Assembly: GCF_022376835.1 (NCBI RefSeq)
Contig: NZ_CP084606.1
Location: forward strand, 1,048,501 to 1,112,500
DNA length: 64,000 nucleotides
Direction of reading: 5' to 3'
Origin: Brucepastera parasyntrophica
GTDB taxonomy: Bacteria; Spirochaetota; Spirochaetia; Treponematales; Treponemataceae
Positions 1-9,409 of this stretch are shown piece by piece. Both the position numbers and the translations under genes were made by a program. The notes under the pieces were generated by a model, which was not told where the DNA came from, did no database searches, and saw nothing but the letters and a program-made list of their open reading frames with translations. Every line of letters starts with the position of its first letter. Position 1 is the stretch's first letter.

Positions 1-217
1 GCATATAGGGCGCAAGCTGTTCGCCGAATTGCCCGCCCAGAACAGCGCGGGAGCGTTTAACGGCGTCAGAGCGCTCGGAAATGATTCTTGAACGGAAATT
101 GCGTTCCGTTTTAAGTCTGCCGATAAACATTCCAAGCCGTATGCAAATAAAGAACATACATAAAACGAGCAAGCCGAAAACAGCCGGCGCTATATACTGA
201 GAAAATTCATATGGCAT
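1..217 (-). CDS. Holliday-junction-resolvase-related endonuclease-like protein (partial, C-term outside window)
   Basis: Read on the minus strand from an ATG at 217, the frame stays open to the window edge (72 residues seen). It begins with a hydrophobic segment (about residues 9-30), then a basic stretch ending in RSRAVLGGQFGEQLAPYM. That block resembles the start of the conserved domain in the family described as endonucleases related to archaeal Holliday junction resolvases, which usually carries an N-terminal membrane segment. The start overlaps the end of the preceding peptidase gene by 11 bp, so the two are probably co-transcribed. The catalytic part is outside the window, so the family call rests on this motif only. 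Confidence 0.6.
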   Translation of the reverse strand, partial: MPYEFSQYIAPAVFGLLVLCMFFICIRLGMFIGRLKTERNFRSRIISERSDAVKRSRAVLGGQFGEQLAPYM

Positions 218-1141
218 TTTTATATGTCCCCGCTAATCCCCATTGCTGCATAATAATGAGCTCGGGACGGTATTCAAAATGCATATTATCCCAGTAAACC
301 CATTTCCCGCCCCAGATAAAACCTTCTTTTCAAAAGCCGAAATAACGGCCGCGGGCGGCATCCACCGCCGGTTAAGAGGAAGGAGCATCCAGTCCTCATT
401 CCATGTACTGTTCCAGTTCCAGTAAATATTTTTGGTATTGTGGTTTTTCGGAAGAATATCTATTGCGATCCCCCAGCTGTGATTGCTGAGAACCGGGCGG
501 TCGGCAATTTCTCTCCAGTGGTATCCGTCAATGCTTGCAATGGAATCAATAAATCTGCGGACCGAGTCGTCTGTTTTGGCCATTCTGTCAAGCGCCTCTT
601 CTACCCGCTTAAGCGGAGCAACAATGGCCCTGTGCACAGACACCCGTTTTCCCAGATAATTTACGCGGGTGATATGCCTTTCAATGGCAATTCTGGTTGA
701 TCCCCCGTATAAAAGTTCAAAAAAGGCAGGATGATATTTGACCTTATGTTCACCGCGATTGTCATTCAGAATCGCTGTTTTCAGCCGTTCTATCTGTTCC
801 TGCGTAAGGGACTCGGGATCCGGCGTTTGTCCGGGATACAGATAATCGACATGAGGCTGCCATTTTATGGCCGCGTACAATTCCCGTGCAGGGAGAAGCC
901 GGCCCCCCGCCCAAAAGAGTCTTGTCCCGTCAATCTGCAAAAACCAGTCTTTTTTTCCGGGATCAAATCCGATGGACTGTATTTTATCGGGGTAAGCCGC
1001 CTTAAGGGTCCCAAGAATCAGCCAGGGCTTTTCCGGCACACTGCGATGTACCCCGGGATTATCGGGAGGAAGATCGGTTCCGAAAATCGCAAACACAAGA
1101 ATGGCTGAGTACATAATTTTTGCAAATACCGTACGAAACAT
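207..1141 (-). CDS. M15-family D-Ala-D-Ala carboxypeptidase-like protein (frame broken once)
   Basis: Secreted or periplasmic zinc peptidase of the M15 (VanY-like) family, expected to trim peptidoglycan stem peptides. An N-terminal hydrophobic segment (residues 5-20) is a signal peptide or anchor. The zinc site is visible as SNHSWGIAIDI (the SxHxxGxAxD motif, near residue 220). The unbroken frame misses the last ligand, but reading one extra base at the A-run 318-321 gives GFIWGGKWVYWDNMHFEYRP, which contains the missing motif histidine, and a stop at 207. The joined protein is about 311 aa. The gene lies upstream of the membrane nuclease-like gene and is divergent from guaA. Confidence 0.8.
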
Positions 1142-1216
1142 TTATCTATTATATCCTGTTTGAAATAGCAGGGGCAAGATTTTTTTCGTATTGTCTGCCG
1201 ATTGTCCGGCCAATCC

Positions 1217-1245
1217 TTGAATAGGCGGGCGCAACCTGCTATATT
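1217..1245 (+). promoter_or_regulatory. sigma-70-type promoter of guaA, leaderless geometry
   Basis: TTGAAT (1217-1222), 17-bp spacer, TATATT (1240-1245). The -10 box ends only 5 nt before the guaA ATG and no Shine-Dalgarno is present, so the transcript is predicted to start at or next to the start codon. Confidence 0.6.
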
Positions 1246-1250
1246 GAACC

Positions 1251-3145
1251 ATGACGAATGAAAAAATAGCCGTACTTGATTTCGGCAGCCAGTATGCGCA
1301 TCTCATTGCCAAACGTTTTAGGCTGCTCGGATATTATTCCGAAATTGCGCTTCCCTCCGTTTCACTGGATTTTTTTGATAATGCCAGGGGAATCGTATTT
1401 TCAGGAGGCCCCTCTTCCGTATATGAAAAGAATATACCTGAATTTAACTCCGATATTCTGAATTTGGATATCCCGATTCTGGGCCTGTGTTACGGCCATC
1501 AGCTGATGACGCAGGAATACGGCGGGACCGTCGAAAAAACGGACGGGGAATTCGGCATAGCATATCTTGACGTAAAAGACACTGACGGCCGGGAATATCC
1601 GGAAAATCCGCTGTTACGGGGCATTCAGTTTCCGATGCAGGTTTGGATGAGCCATCAGGACGCGGTCACAAGCCCTGCCGGCGGATTTGAAGTTACAGGT
1701 TCAACAAAGGACTGCAGGTTCGCGGCGCTCCAGAACAGTGAAAAAAAGCGCTTCAGCCTCCAGTTTCATGCGGAAGTAAAAGACACTCCGGACGGAGACA
1801 CAATATTCAGGAATTTTGCCGGAATCTGCGGCATGAGCAAAAACTGGGACCAGGATGAAATTCTTAATACAATACAAAGCCAGATTCTGGAAGACGCCGG
1901 TTCGCGGAAAGTGCTTCTCTTTCTTTCCGGCGGAGTTGATTCTACCGTAGCCTTCGCTCTTCTGAATAAAACCCTCGGACAGGACAGGGTTCTCGGTCTC
2001 CATATTGACAATGGGTTTATGCGGAAAAATGAAAGCGCTGTTATTGCGGAGAGATATAAAAACGCGGGCTTTACCAATTTTATTGTTGAAGACGCAAGCG
2101 ACCGTTTTCTGAAAGCGGTATACCATGAGACCGACCCCCAGAAGAAAAGAAAGGCTATCGGTGAAACTTTTATTACAGTCAGGGACGAGGTAGTAAAAAA
2201 AATCGGACTCCGGGAAGATGAATGGCTCCTTGGGCAGGGGACCCTGTATCCGGATATAATTGAATCCGGCGGAACAAAAAACTCGAATATAATTAAAACA
2301 CATCACAACAGGGTTGAGGGGATTCAGGCCCTCATTGAAAAGGGGCTGATAATTGAACCTCTCAAAGATTTATATAAGGACGAGGTGCGTATAATCGGAA
2401 AAAAAATCGGTCTTCCGGATGAACTGGTGTACCGCCACCCCTTCCCGGGCCCGGGGCTTTCAATAAATGTACTGTGCTCGACCGGAAAAGACAGTGATGA
2501 AGCTGAGCTTGTGGAAGCCGGCAGACAGATCAGCGCGTTTCCGCTTTCCCATTATTTTACCGAATGTGAAAGTACACCGGGAACAGCCGGTGAATGCAGG
2601 CCCGGACTTTCGGGGGCCGGAGTACTCCCTGTTAAATCGGTAGGCGTCCAGGGGGATTTCCGTACGTACCGCTATCCCGCGGCGCTATCCTTTAGCCGCA
2701 TTTTTAATGCCTTTCCTTCATGGGTACAGCTTGAAAAAGCCTCGTCCGATATTACAAATAAAATAATGGATGTAAATAGAACAGTTCTTGAACTCTGGAA
2801 ACGGCAGGACAGTGTCATGTCTCTGCGTGAAGGCTATTGCGATAAAAACCGGCTTGATCAAACCAGAGAGGCTGACGCTATTGTTCTTGAAGAATTGAAA
2901 AAAAGCGACTGGTACCGGAAAATTTTCCAGCACCTGACAATTAATCTGCCGTACGCGGCTAATCCAGGACACTGTTCCATTGTGCTCCGCCCCGTAGTAT
3001 CCGAAGATGTCATGACAGCCCGCTTTGCCCATATTGATACTGATATTCTGGAAAAAATAACCGAACGGATTTCATTACTGCCCTTTGTCGACGCGGTTTA
3101 TTATGATATAACCAACAAACCCCCGCGACATTCGGGTGGGAGTAG
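1251..3145 (+). CDS. guaA: GMP synthase (glutamine-hydrolysing), long form; frame broken near the C-terminus
   Basis: Converts XMP, glutamine and ATP to GMP in purine synthesis. The N-terminal class I amidotransferase has GLCYGHQL (nucleophile Cys80) and a QFHAE histidine. The ATP-pyrophosphatase domain has LSGGVDST. The dimerisation/XMP part includes HPFPGPG, KSVGVQGD and ITNKPP. The open frame runs on into an unrelated tail. One extra C in the run 3120-3124 gives the family ending NKPPATFGWE and a stop at 3145, for 631 aa. That is longer than the usual 510-525 aa: an extra segment lies between HPFPGPG and KSVGVQGD (residues about 405-465), and a further long segment follows. No Shine-Dalgarno is seen. 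Confidence 0.95.
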
Positions 3146-3163
3146 AATTCGGTTTGAACAGAA

Positions 3164-3901
3164 ATGGCGGAAAAGCTTAAGGATCATTATAATGAAGCTT
3201 TCGCAAAGGATCTCGCAGCCAGAATAAAGGGCGTATATGCGGATTTTGACGGAAAAAAATTTGTTTCATATATAACAGAGCATTTGGGTGACCGGGAATT
3301 TCTCGCGAGGCAGGATGTGTTTGCCGACGCTTTTGAACTGACCCTTCCCCGCAATTATGCAGAAACAGTTACTGTTTTTGAACAGCTGCTGGGACCCGAG
3401 CTTGGGCAGGAGACTGGCATGTTCACTGAAGGCTGGTGGCTCTGGCCTGTAGGAAGATATGTAGAGCGTCATGGCACTGACGATGTGAAAAAATCACTGG
3501 ATTTCATTAAAGAACTGACAAAACGCTTTACAGGTGAATTTGCCATCCGCCCTCTTATCGCGGAAAAACCAAAAGAAACAATAAAAATTATTCTGAAATG
3601 GAGCAAAGACCCCAATGTTCATGTGAGGCGGCTCTCCAGCGAATGCATGCGCATCCGGCTGCCCTGGGCAAAAAAACTGTACACGTCGGTAGAAGAATTT
3701 GAATCATATAAAACCATTCTTTCAAATCTGAAAAGTGATCCCTCAGGGTTTGTCCGGAAAAGCGTGGGCAACAATCTCAACGATTTATACAAAGAATACC
3801 CGGAAAAAGCGGAAGAAATTGTTGAAGAATGGCTTTCAGACAATCCCTCAAAGGAAACTCTCTGGATTATCAATCACGGGAAACGAAGTTTAAAAAAATA
3901 A
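3164..3901 (+). CDS. DNA alkylation repair HEAT-repeat protein (AlkC/AlkD-like)
   Basis: A 245-aa helical protein whose closest recognisable relatives are HEAT-repeat DNA glycosylases of the AlkC/AlkD superfamily, which remove alkylated purines. Typical signatures are HVRRLSSECMRIRLPW (about residue 155) and the C-terminal WIINHGKRSLKK. The gene begins 18 bp after the corrected guaA stop, so the two may share a transcript. It is shorter than many AlkC proteins (about 370 aa) but near AlkD length. Catalytic activity is inferred from family only. Confidence 0.8.
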   Translation: MAEKLKDHYNEAFAKDLAARIKGVYADFDGKKFVSYITEHLGDREFLARQDVFADAFELTLPRNYAETVTVFEQLLGPELGQETGMFTEGWWLWPVGRYVERHGTDDVKKSLDFIKELTKRFTGEFAIRPLIAEKPKETIKIILKWSKDPNVHVRRLSSECMRIRLPWAKKLYTSVEEFESYKTILSNLKSDPSGFVRKSVGNNLNDLYKEYPEKAEEIVEEWLSDNPSKETLWIINHGKRSLKK

Positions 3902-3967
3902 CAGGACAGACAGTGGTCAGGGTATATACTGTATTCTGTAAGTACCATGACATACAGGAGGATCATC

Positions 3968-4474
3968 ATGCCGAGACCTACAACAAAAGAATCACTGCTT
4001 ACGCTGAGTGAAACCAACCTTGAAAAACTATTCAGCTTTATCGATTCCATACCTGAAGAACTGAGGAACAACCGGTTTGAATTGAATGAACGGGATAAAA
4101 CAATCGCCGACGTGCTTTGTCATCTTCATGAGTGGCATTTAATGATGGAAAACTGGTACGCCACGGGAATGTCCGGTAAAAAGCCGATTATTCCCGGCGA
4201 AGGATATACCTGGCAAACCCTGCCCGCCCTGAACAGAAAAATCCACGAAAAATATCTGGGTACTGACTGGAAAAAGGCCGTTTCTCTTTTAAAACAGAGC
4301 CACAAAAAAATCATGAAACTTATTGAAAAGCATTCCAATGAGGAATTATTCACGAAACAATATTATCCCTGGACGGGAACTACATCTCTGGGTTCGTATT
4401 TTATTTCAAGCACTTCGAGCCATTATGACTGGGGACTCAAAACACTGAAAGTGATTAAAAAGGAAATCGCATAA
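3968..4474 (+). CDS. ClbS/DfsB-like four-helix-bundle (DinB-fold) protein
   Basis: About 168 aa. The start is placed at the ATG at 3968 behind a good Shine-Dalgarno (AGGAGG) rather than at an upstream in-frame ATG. The sequence begins MPRPTTKESLL, has DVLCHLHEWHLMMENWY (about residues 50-65) and ends with SSTSSHYDWGLK. This matches the ClbS/DfsB family of DinB-like four-helix bundles, whose namesake protects cells from colibactin. Here the substrate is unknown. A 66-bp gap separates it from the alkylation-repair gene, which is compatible with a shared role in DNA damage, though this is only context. Confidence 0.75.
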   Translation: MPRPTTKESLLTLSETNLEKLFSFIDSIPEELRNNRFELNERDKTIADVLCHLHEWHLMMENWYATGMSGKKPIIPGEGYTWQTLPALNRKIHEKYLGTDWKKAVSLLKQSHKKIMKLIEKHSNEELFTKQYYPWTGTTSLGSYFISSTSSHYDWGLKTLKVIKKEIA

Positions 4475-4531
4475 TTTTCTGCGGAAAGTTTCCTTACGGA
4501 GCCGGACTATAGCTGCATTATATACCAAAAC

Positions 4532-4560
4532 AAAACCCCGGTTGTTAAAACCGGGGTTTT
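4532..4560. terminator. bidirectional Rho-independent terminator
   Basis: AAAACCCCGG (4532-4541) pairs with CCGGGGTTTT (4551-4560). T runs occur on both strands, so it can end the ClbS-like gene (plus) and the tmRNA (minus). Confidence 0.85.
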
Positions 4561-4561
4561 C

Positions 4562-4911
4562 TGGAGATGGGGGAATCGAACCCCCGTCCTGAAGTGCGGC
4601 GCAGGGGCGTCTACAGGTTTATCGAAGCGAGGTAATTGTCGGGACCCGGTAGCAGCTTCGCAAGCATCGGTTCCGTATTCTGAGTAAAGTCCCTTTTACC
4701 GTTCAGACCCGGCAAAAAGCAAGCTCCGGTTGGCGTCGGAACATCCGTTTGCTTCGGAGCAGCATCAAACGGGTTCCGCGTTCCGCTGATTAAGCAGCGA
4801 GAGCGTAACTGTCGTTATTTTCGGCAGTTATAAGTTTTGCCTGTTTGGAGGACAGACGGCCTCACCTGCAGCCCAAGCTCCGACCACCACAGTCGAAACC
4901 GGTGCACCCCC
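4562..4911 (-). ncRNA. ssrA: transfer-messenger RNA (tmRNA)
   Basis: Rescues stalled ribosomes and tags the nascent protein for proteolysis. The 5' end GGGGGTG (4905-4911) pairs with CATCTCC at the 3' end (4563-4569) to form a 7-bp acceptor stem. The T-arm (GGGGGTTCGATTCCCCC) and the 5' block GCACCGGTTTCGACTGTGG are typical. The tag frame ends in codons for AENNDSYALAA and a TAA (4790-4825). The tag resembles that of T. denticola, a main clue to taxonomy. CCA is not encoded after the discriminator (the next base is G). A TATAAT sits just 3 nt upstream of the mature 5' end, so the true promoter may lie further upstream. Confidence 0.95.
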
Positions 4912-5033
4912 GGAATTATACCGTTCTCAGGATCCGGTTCTTTCCCGAAAGAAAAAACCGGCCTGATATATCAAAGCTATGACGAAAAAGCTGAATTGTC
5001 AAGCATTGCCGCATGCACTTAAAAAGCGTTCCG

Positions 5034-5804
5034 CTAAAAATGCACGGCTATTGTTTTTTCAATAAACTGCTCAAAGGCTTCGGGCGAAAAATGGGGACCG
5101 TCACCCAGGAGTTCAAAGGAACAGTTCGGCAAAAGCTGGGAAGTTCTCACTGCGCACCTGTAGGGAATAACATCATCTGTTCTGCTGTGCTGCATAAAAA
5201 CCCTTGATTTCACCTCGGGCAGGACAAAGCCCCAGTCAAGATATTTAATTCTCTGATCCTGCGCCACACCGAAACAGCGGTTCATCATTGAATCCCTGAT
5301 ATCGTCATTTTCAGCGGTTTCAGGCTGGATTCCGGGGAAATACACTTCGGCGACAGTGTTTTCTGCCTCTTCCTGATTCAGGTCCTTATTCACAGGATAG
5401 GGCCAGTAAGTCAGAACGACATCATCATACAGGGCAGGCGTACCGCTGAATACATATATATTTCTGACATTATCGGGAAAACCGGCTCCGATGGAATAGC
5501 CATAGGGCGCGCCTGAGGAAGACGCAAGAATATCAAAATAGGATAACTGTAACTCCTGGATTAAGGCCCCTATCACTTCGGACCAATCAGCAAACTTATT
5601 CATTATGCTTGGAGAGGATTCGCCATAACCGGGACGCGCTATACAGATAACCCGCGCGCCTGTTTTAATAAGTCTGTCCAATAAGGCGTAGTCTCTGATA
5701 CTCGCTACAAGACCATGCTGGAGGAGAATGGGAAATCCGTTTTTATTTCCATACTCGGCATAGGCAAGGGAATGCCCGTCTTTATAGGGAATTTTTTGTA
5801 TCAT
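5034..5804 (-). CDS. alpha/beta-hydrolase fold protein
   Basis: A 256-aa serine hydrolase, cytoplasmic (no signal peptide). The oxyanion-hole region LLQHGLVAS (about residue 28), the nucleophile elbow ASSSGAPYG (about residue 94), an acidic HSRTDDVIP and the catalytic-histidine block GDGPHFSPE (about residue 238) appear in the canonical order. The start follows a good Shine-Dalgarno (AAGGAAG). The substrate cannot be predicted. It stands alone, divergent from the RlpA gene and 120 bp beyond the tmRNA 5' end. Confidence 0.85.
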   Translation of the reverse strand: MIQKIPYKDGHSLAYAEYGNKNGFPILLQHGLVASIRDYALLDRLIKTGARVICIARPGYGESSPSIMNKFADWSEVIGALIQELQLSYFDILASSSGAPYGYSIGAGFPDNVRNIYVFSGTPALYDDVVLTYWPYPVNKDLNQEEAENTVAEVYFPGIQPETAENDDIRDSMMNRCFGVAQDQRIKYLDWGFVLPEVKSRVFMQHSRTDDVIPYRCAVRTSQLLPNCSFELLGDGPHFSPEAFEQFIEKTIAVHF

Positions 5805-6055
5805 ATATGCTTCTTCCTTATAATTTGCAGTATATCATGACGGAATTATTCCGTAAAATGAAAAACAAAAAATTTACTTATATATTGTGTATATATTACT
5901 GCCATGTGTACACCAGATGTATAACAAACTGAAAAACCGGTAAATCTTTAGTCCATGCAGGGGATTTTTTGTATCCGGGTTTCTTATTCCTTAAAGCGGC
6001 AATAATTTATTCCGATAGTAGAAATATAGATTCGTTTTTTGAGGGAGGAGGAATG

Positions 6056-6172
6056 ATAAAAGCGCATTATGCACTTTTATTATTTGCAGGTTGAAAAACG
6101 TTGCTTTCCGGCCTGCGGTGTGTGTCATTCATGACATACAGGCTTCAGTTTGACCTTTTAATCAGGAGAATA
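6056..6172 (+). ncRNA. candidate structured 5' leader, copy A (rlpA leader)
   Basis: A leader immediately upstream of the RlpA gene, related over its length to copy B at 39191-39313. It has an A/T-rich hairpin (6056-6080), a stem GCAGGTT (6086-6092) with GGCCTGC (6110-6116) enclosing GTTGCTTTCC, a 9-bp hairpin TGTGTGTCA/TGACATACA (6119-6140), then CTTCAGTTTGACCTTTT and CAGGAG, the Shine-Dalgarno. Stems are kept with different base pairs in copy B. A 13-codon ORF (6053-6094, MIKAHYALLLFAG) behind a strong Shine-Dalgarno overlaps its 5' part, so a translated leader is an alternative. I do not recognise a known riboswitch. Confidence 0.5.
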
Positions 6173-6173
6173 T

Positions 6174-7079
6174 ATGGCAAAGAACTATTCTGTCAGGTTT
6201 GGTATCATACTTTTATTGTTTTCATTTGTGCTTGTTCCGCTGACGGCCCAGCCGGAAGTATTAAACGAAGAAGCCATTGCATCATTTTACGCGGATGAAT
6301 TCAACGGCAGGCCTACTTCAAGCGGCGAAATATTCAATATGAATGATTTTACCGCGGCGCATAAAACGCTGCCATTCGGGACTTTACTTGAAGTAACTAA
6401 CCTTGATAACGGACAATCAGTCATTGTCAGGGTAAATGATCGCGGGCCCTTTGCCCCGGGAAGGGAGCTTGATGTTTCCAAAGCAGCCGCAGAAAAACTT
6501 GACATGCTGACAACAGGGACAGCGCGGGTCTCCATTATAAAAATTACGCTTGAAGACGCCGCAGAAAGAATGAACGCATCATTAACCACTGCCCCGGTAC
6601 CGGCGGCTCAAACCGCAGAGGCGGGAACATTACCCGGACTGCCGGAACCTCCGACGCCGGCAGTTGCCATTCAGGAAACAGCAAAAAAACCCGAAGCAGG
6701 CACAGTAGCGGCTGCCCAGCCGGCACCGAAACCCGCACCCGCTCCTGCAGCCCCACCCGCTCCGCCGCCAAAACCGGCGCCTGCTCCTGCGGCCCAGCCC
6801 GCTGCAGCGCCAAAACCGGTTCCGGCGGCTGCGGTTCAGCAGGCCGCACACACAGGCCCTACATGGCGTATTCAGATCGCAGCATTTACCCGCGAAGAAA
6901 ACGCGACCCGGCTTGTTCACAAAATGAGACAGGAAGGTTTTTCACCCGCCTTTGAAAGAACAACATCTGTTACCAGAGTTGTACTCCCCGGCATACCCGA
7001 AAAGGATCTGGAAAACGTCAAAGCTAAACTGACGGCCGCAGGTTATACGGATTTTCTTATCAAACAGGAATCCTGGTAA
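6174..7079 (+). CDS. rlpA: RlpA-like double-psi beta-barrel protein with SPOR domain
   Basis: Probably an envelope protein acting on septal peptidoglycan. Residues 1-25 form a signal peptide (no lipobox cysteine). The DPBB domain (about 35-120) has ASFYADEFNGRPTSSGE, AHKTLPFGT and VRVNDRGPF, including the conserved Asp of DRGPF. A long Ala/Pro-rich linker (about 140-225) leads to a C-terminal SPOR domain (WRIQIAAFTREENA to the end), which binds denuded glycan strands at the septum. The start has an AGGAG at proper spacing. The related leader at 39191 precedes a different membrane protein, suggesting shared envelope-linked control. Confidence 0.88.
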   Translation: MAKNYSVRFGIILLLFSFVLVPLTAQPEVLNEEAIASFYADEFNGRPTSSGEIFNMNDFTAAHKTLPFGTLLEVTNLDNGQSVIVRVNDRGPFAPGRELDVSKAAAEKLDMLTTGTARVSIIKITLEDAAERMNASLTTAPVPAAQTAEAGTLPGLPEPPTPAVAIQETAKKPEAGTVAAAQPAPKPAPAPAAPPAPPPKPAPAPAAQPAAAPKPVPAAAVQQAAHTGPTWRIQIAAFTREENATRLVHKMRQEGFSPAFERTTSVTRVVLPGIPEKDLENVKAKLTAAGYTDFLIKQESW

Positions 7080-7093
7080 TTTTTCCGGCACTG

Positions 7094-7136
7094 CATATGA
7101 ACACTTGTTAACCTGATGTTAACAAGTGTTCATATG
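7094..7136. terminator. 19-bp perfect inverted repeat (terminator of rlpA)
   Basis: CATATGAACACTTGTTAAC (7094-7112) is perfectly complementary to 7118-7136 with a 5-nt loop. It begins 14 bp after the RlpA stop and is followed by a short T-rich tract. Confidence 0.6.
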
Positions 7137-7481
7137 GTTTTAAAATAAAATTTTATGACTGACACGGAAAGTATTTTTCACTTGCAGCACCTATTCAATA
7201 TCACTTCCTTTCCGTAATTCGTTCATATCCCGCGTTTGTCATTTTCCTGAATCCTTATTCCGGAAGAGTCTCCGGATTTTCATTTCCCGAGTATGATATA
7301 TTTTTTCATCCGCTAAAACAGCTGCCATGACTTTTTATAGTATACCGAACGGTTGGTATAGCGTCAAAAGCCCAGACGCAAAATATGCTATAATCTTCAT
7401 CTCCCATATTATCATCAGAATAACAACTCGCCCCTCCTTACCGTCTATTTTATTTTTTTTTAGTATGCTATACTTACCGCA
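7137..7481. other. 345-bp intergenic region with no clear gene
   Basis: I find no convincing ORF on either strand. It holds a near-palindrome at 7341-7360 (separate entry) and a TATACT (7469-7474) whose end lies 7 nt before the helicase ATG. There is no Shine-Dalgarno in front of that ATG, so this is a second leaderless-type arrangement. Confidence 0.5.
7341..7360. promoter_or_regulatory. TetR-operator-like palindrome
   Basis: TATACCGAACGGTTGGTATA, imperfect inverted repeat with 8 of 10 positions symmetric. The ACCG...CGGT core with TATA flanks is typical of TetR-family operators. No TetR-type gene is found in the window, so the binding protein is unknown or lost. Confidence 0.35.
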
Positions 7482-9261
7482 ATGAAATTTACAGAATTTA
7501 ACTTAAATAGCGATCTCCAAAAAGGTATTGCGGATGCCGGATACGAATTTTGTATGCCGGTCCAGGAACAGGTTCTTTTGAATGGTCTTGAAGGGAGCGA
7601 TTTATATGTGCAGTCCCACACCGGATCAGGAAAAACGGCAGCCTTTCTGATAACTATTTTCCAGCGGTTGCTAAGCGATCCTGAGCTTTCAGGAAAGACA
7701 GCGCTGGTTTTAGTGCCGACCCGTGAACTTGCCGTGCAGGTAGAGGAAGAAGCCAGAATTATCGGCGCCCACCTGCAGTTCAGGACCGCAAGTTTTTACG
7801 GAGGGGTCGGTTATACCCGCCAGCAAAACCAGCTGGGCAAGGGCGTGGATCTGATGATCGGGACACCGGGAAGGGTTATCGATCTGCAGGAATCGGGAAC
7901 AATGAAACTTGACCGGACTGCCTTTCTCGTTATTGACGAAGCGGACCGCATGTTTGATATGGGTTTTTATCCCGACCTCCGGAAGCTTATCAGGGTACTT
8001 CCTCCGGTTAATGACAGGCAGACAATGCTTTTCAGTGCCACCCTGAATTCATGGGTAAAAAATCTTGCCTGGGAATATACTGTTGACGCAAAAGAAATCA
8101 CTATCGAAACCGACAATATTACAGTCGATGAAATTGAACAGCTCCTGTTTCATGTTTCAAGTGATGAAAAAATGAAACTCCTTCTCGGGCTTATACGGGA
8201 TGAAAAACCGGAAAGCATGATCATTTTCTGCAATACAAAACGAATGACTGAGGTAATTGCGAAGCGGCTCAGAATAAACGGTTTTGAAACCGAATTCATC
8301 ATCGGCGATCTTCCCCAGTCAAAACGCCTGCAGGTTATTGATTCCTTTAAGTCAGGTTCCCTGAAATATCTTGTGGCGACTGACGTCGCGGCCCGCGGGA
8401 TCGATGTGGACAGTCTCGCTATGGTTGTCAATTATGACCTCCCCAATGAGGCCGAAAATTATGTACACAGAATCGGAAGAACCGCACGCGCCGGAAAAAC
8501 GGGAAAGGCGTACAGTTTCTGTTCCGAGCAGGATGTGTATAATTTGCCTGCCATCGAAAAATACATAGAGAATAAAATCCCGGCCGCCTCTATTGCTGAT
8601 GAACTGTTTGCCGCTGATAAAAGCGAGGGTATGTATATCCGGACTGAAAAATATGATACCGACTATGATGATGACCGCGGTTCCGGACGCAGACCGGGAG
8701 GACGGGATCAGGGGCGGCGCCAGCAGAGGAACGGTCCGGGAAGGAATGAAAGACAGGAAGCCGGCCGGCGGTCCGGCGGGAACCGTGCTCCGGATAAAAG
8801 ATTTCCTTCAGCAGGGCCGGACAGAAAAAAACCGGGAGACGATGCCGGCCGCTATGCGAAAAAAGGGGCCGCGAGTCAGAACAGCCGGCGCGAATATGGG
8901 GACAGAAAACGTTCCGGAGAACAGGACCTTTCGCAGCTCTCCTTCGAAGAGCGGATGACATATTACAAGAATAAATATGCTGCCGAAGGCGAACCCAATC
9001 CCGCCAATAAAAAGAATCATACCGGTGGACAGAAAAAAATACAGGTCCCGGCAACAGACAAAGAAACGGACAGGTCCCGGAGAATAAGAACAGACAGTAT
9101 AAAGGCAAACCGTCCAATAACGGAAAACCCGCCTCAAAAAATATGAAGGAAATAACGGCGGAAACAAAACCGCCGTCCAGAATCCGCCGGACCGGCCCGA
9201 GGCAAAAAAAAGCGGCGGTATAAAAGGGTTTTTCAGGAACCTGTTTAAAAATAAAGACTGA
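7482..9261 (+). CDS. DEAD-box ATP-dependent RNA helicase with basic disordered tail (two frame breaks)
   Basis: RNA helicase that remodels structured RNA. The core (about residues 1-370) has the Q-motif region (FCMPVQEQ), SHTGSGKTA, PTREL, GTPGR, VIDEADRMF, FSATL, TDVAARGID and HRIGRTARAG. After about residue 390 a long Arg/Gly/Asn-rich tail begins, common in RNA-binding extensions. The raw frame stops at 9146. Adding one A at 9033-9039 and one at 9136-9141 keeps the low-complexity composition and ends in KKSGGIKGFFRNLFKNKD at 9261 (593 aa). It is RhlE/RhlB-like, but no specific symbol is justified. Confidence 0.9.
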
Positions 9262-9268
9262 ACCCAGG

Positions 9269-9300
9269 AGCAGGAATGTGTGTTCGTTCTCTTTCCTGCT
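9269..9300 (+). terminator. Rho-independent terminator after the helicase gene
   Basis: AGCAGGAA (9269-9276) pairs with TTCCTGCT (9293-9300), followed by TTT. Its position 8 bp after the corrected stop supports the joined helicase reading. Confidence 0.65.
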
Positions 9301-9374
9301 TTTCCTGAATTGACGCGGAGTTTTCAAGCCGGAGCCGCAAGCTCCGGTCTGATTTGCCTGCTTACTCCCCGCCT

Positions 9375-9403
9375 TTGACACTGCCTGTTATTTTGTTTAT
9401 CCT
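9375..9403 (+). promoter_or_regulatory. promoter of the ABC-F gene, leaderless geometry
   Basis: TTGACA (9375-9380), 17-bp spacer, TATCCT (9398-9403). The ATG is 6 nt after the -10 box and no Shine-Dalgarno is present. Confidence 0.6.
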
Positions 9404-9409
9404 GTGTGC

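Noticed and set aside
1701..2306. 201-aa minus-strand frame within guaA
   Set aside because: Antisense shadow of a confidently identified gene.
4915..4920. TATAAT as the tmRNA promoter -10 box
   Set aside because: It ends only 3 nt before the mature 5' end, too close for a transcription start at the acceptor stem. The start or processing site is left open.
4837..5022. Short plus-strand frame over the tmRNA 5' region
   Set aside because: It overlaps an obvious structural RNA and its promoter.
8590..9381. 263-aa minus-strand reading frame over the helicase tail
   Set aside because: It is antisense to the Arg/Gly-rich tail and has no family features or Shine-Dalgarno.
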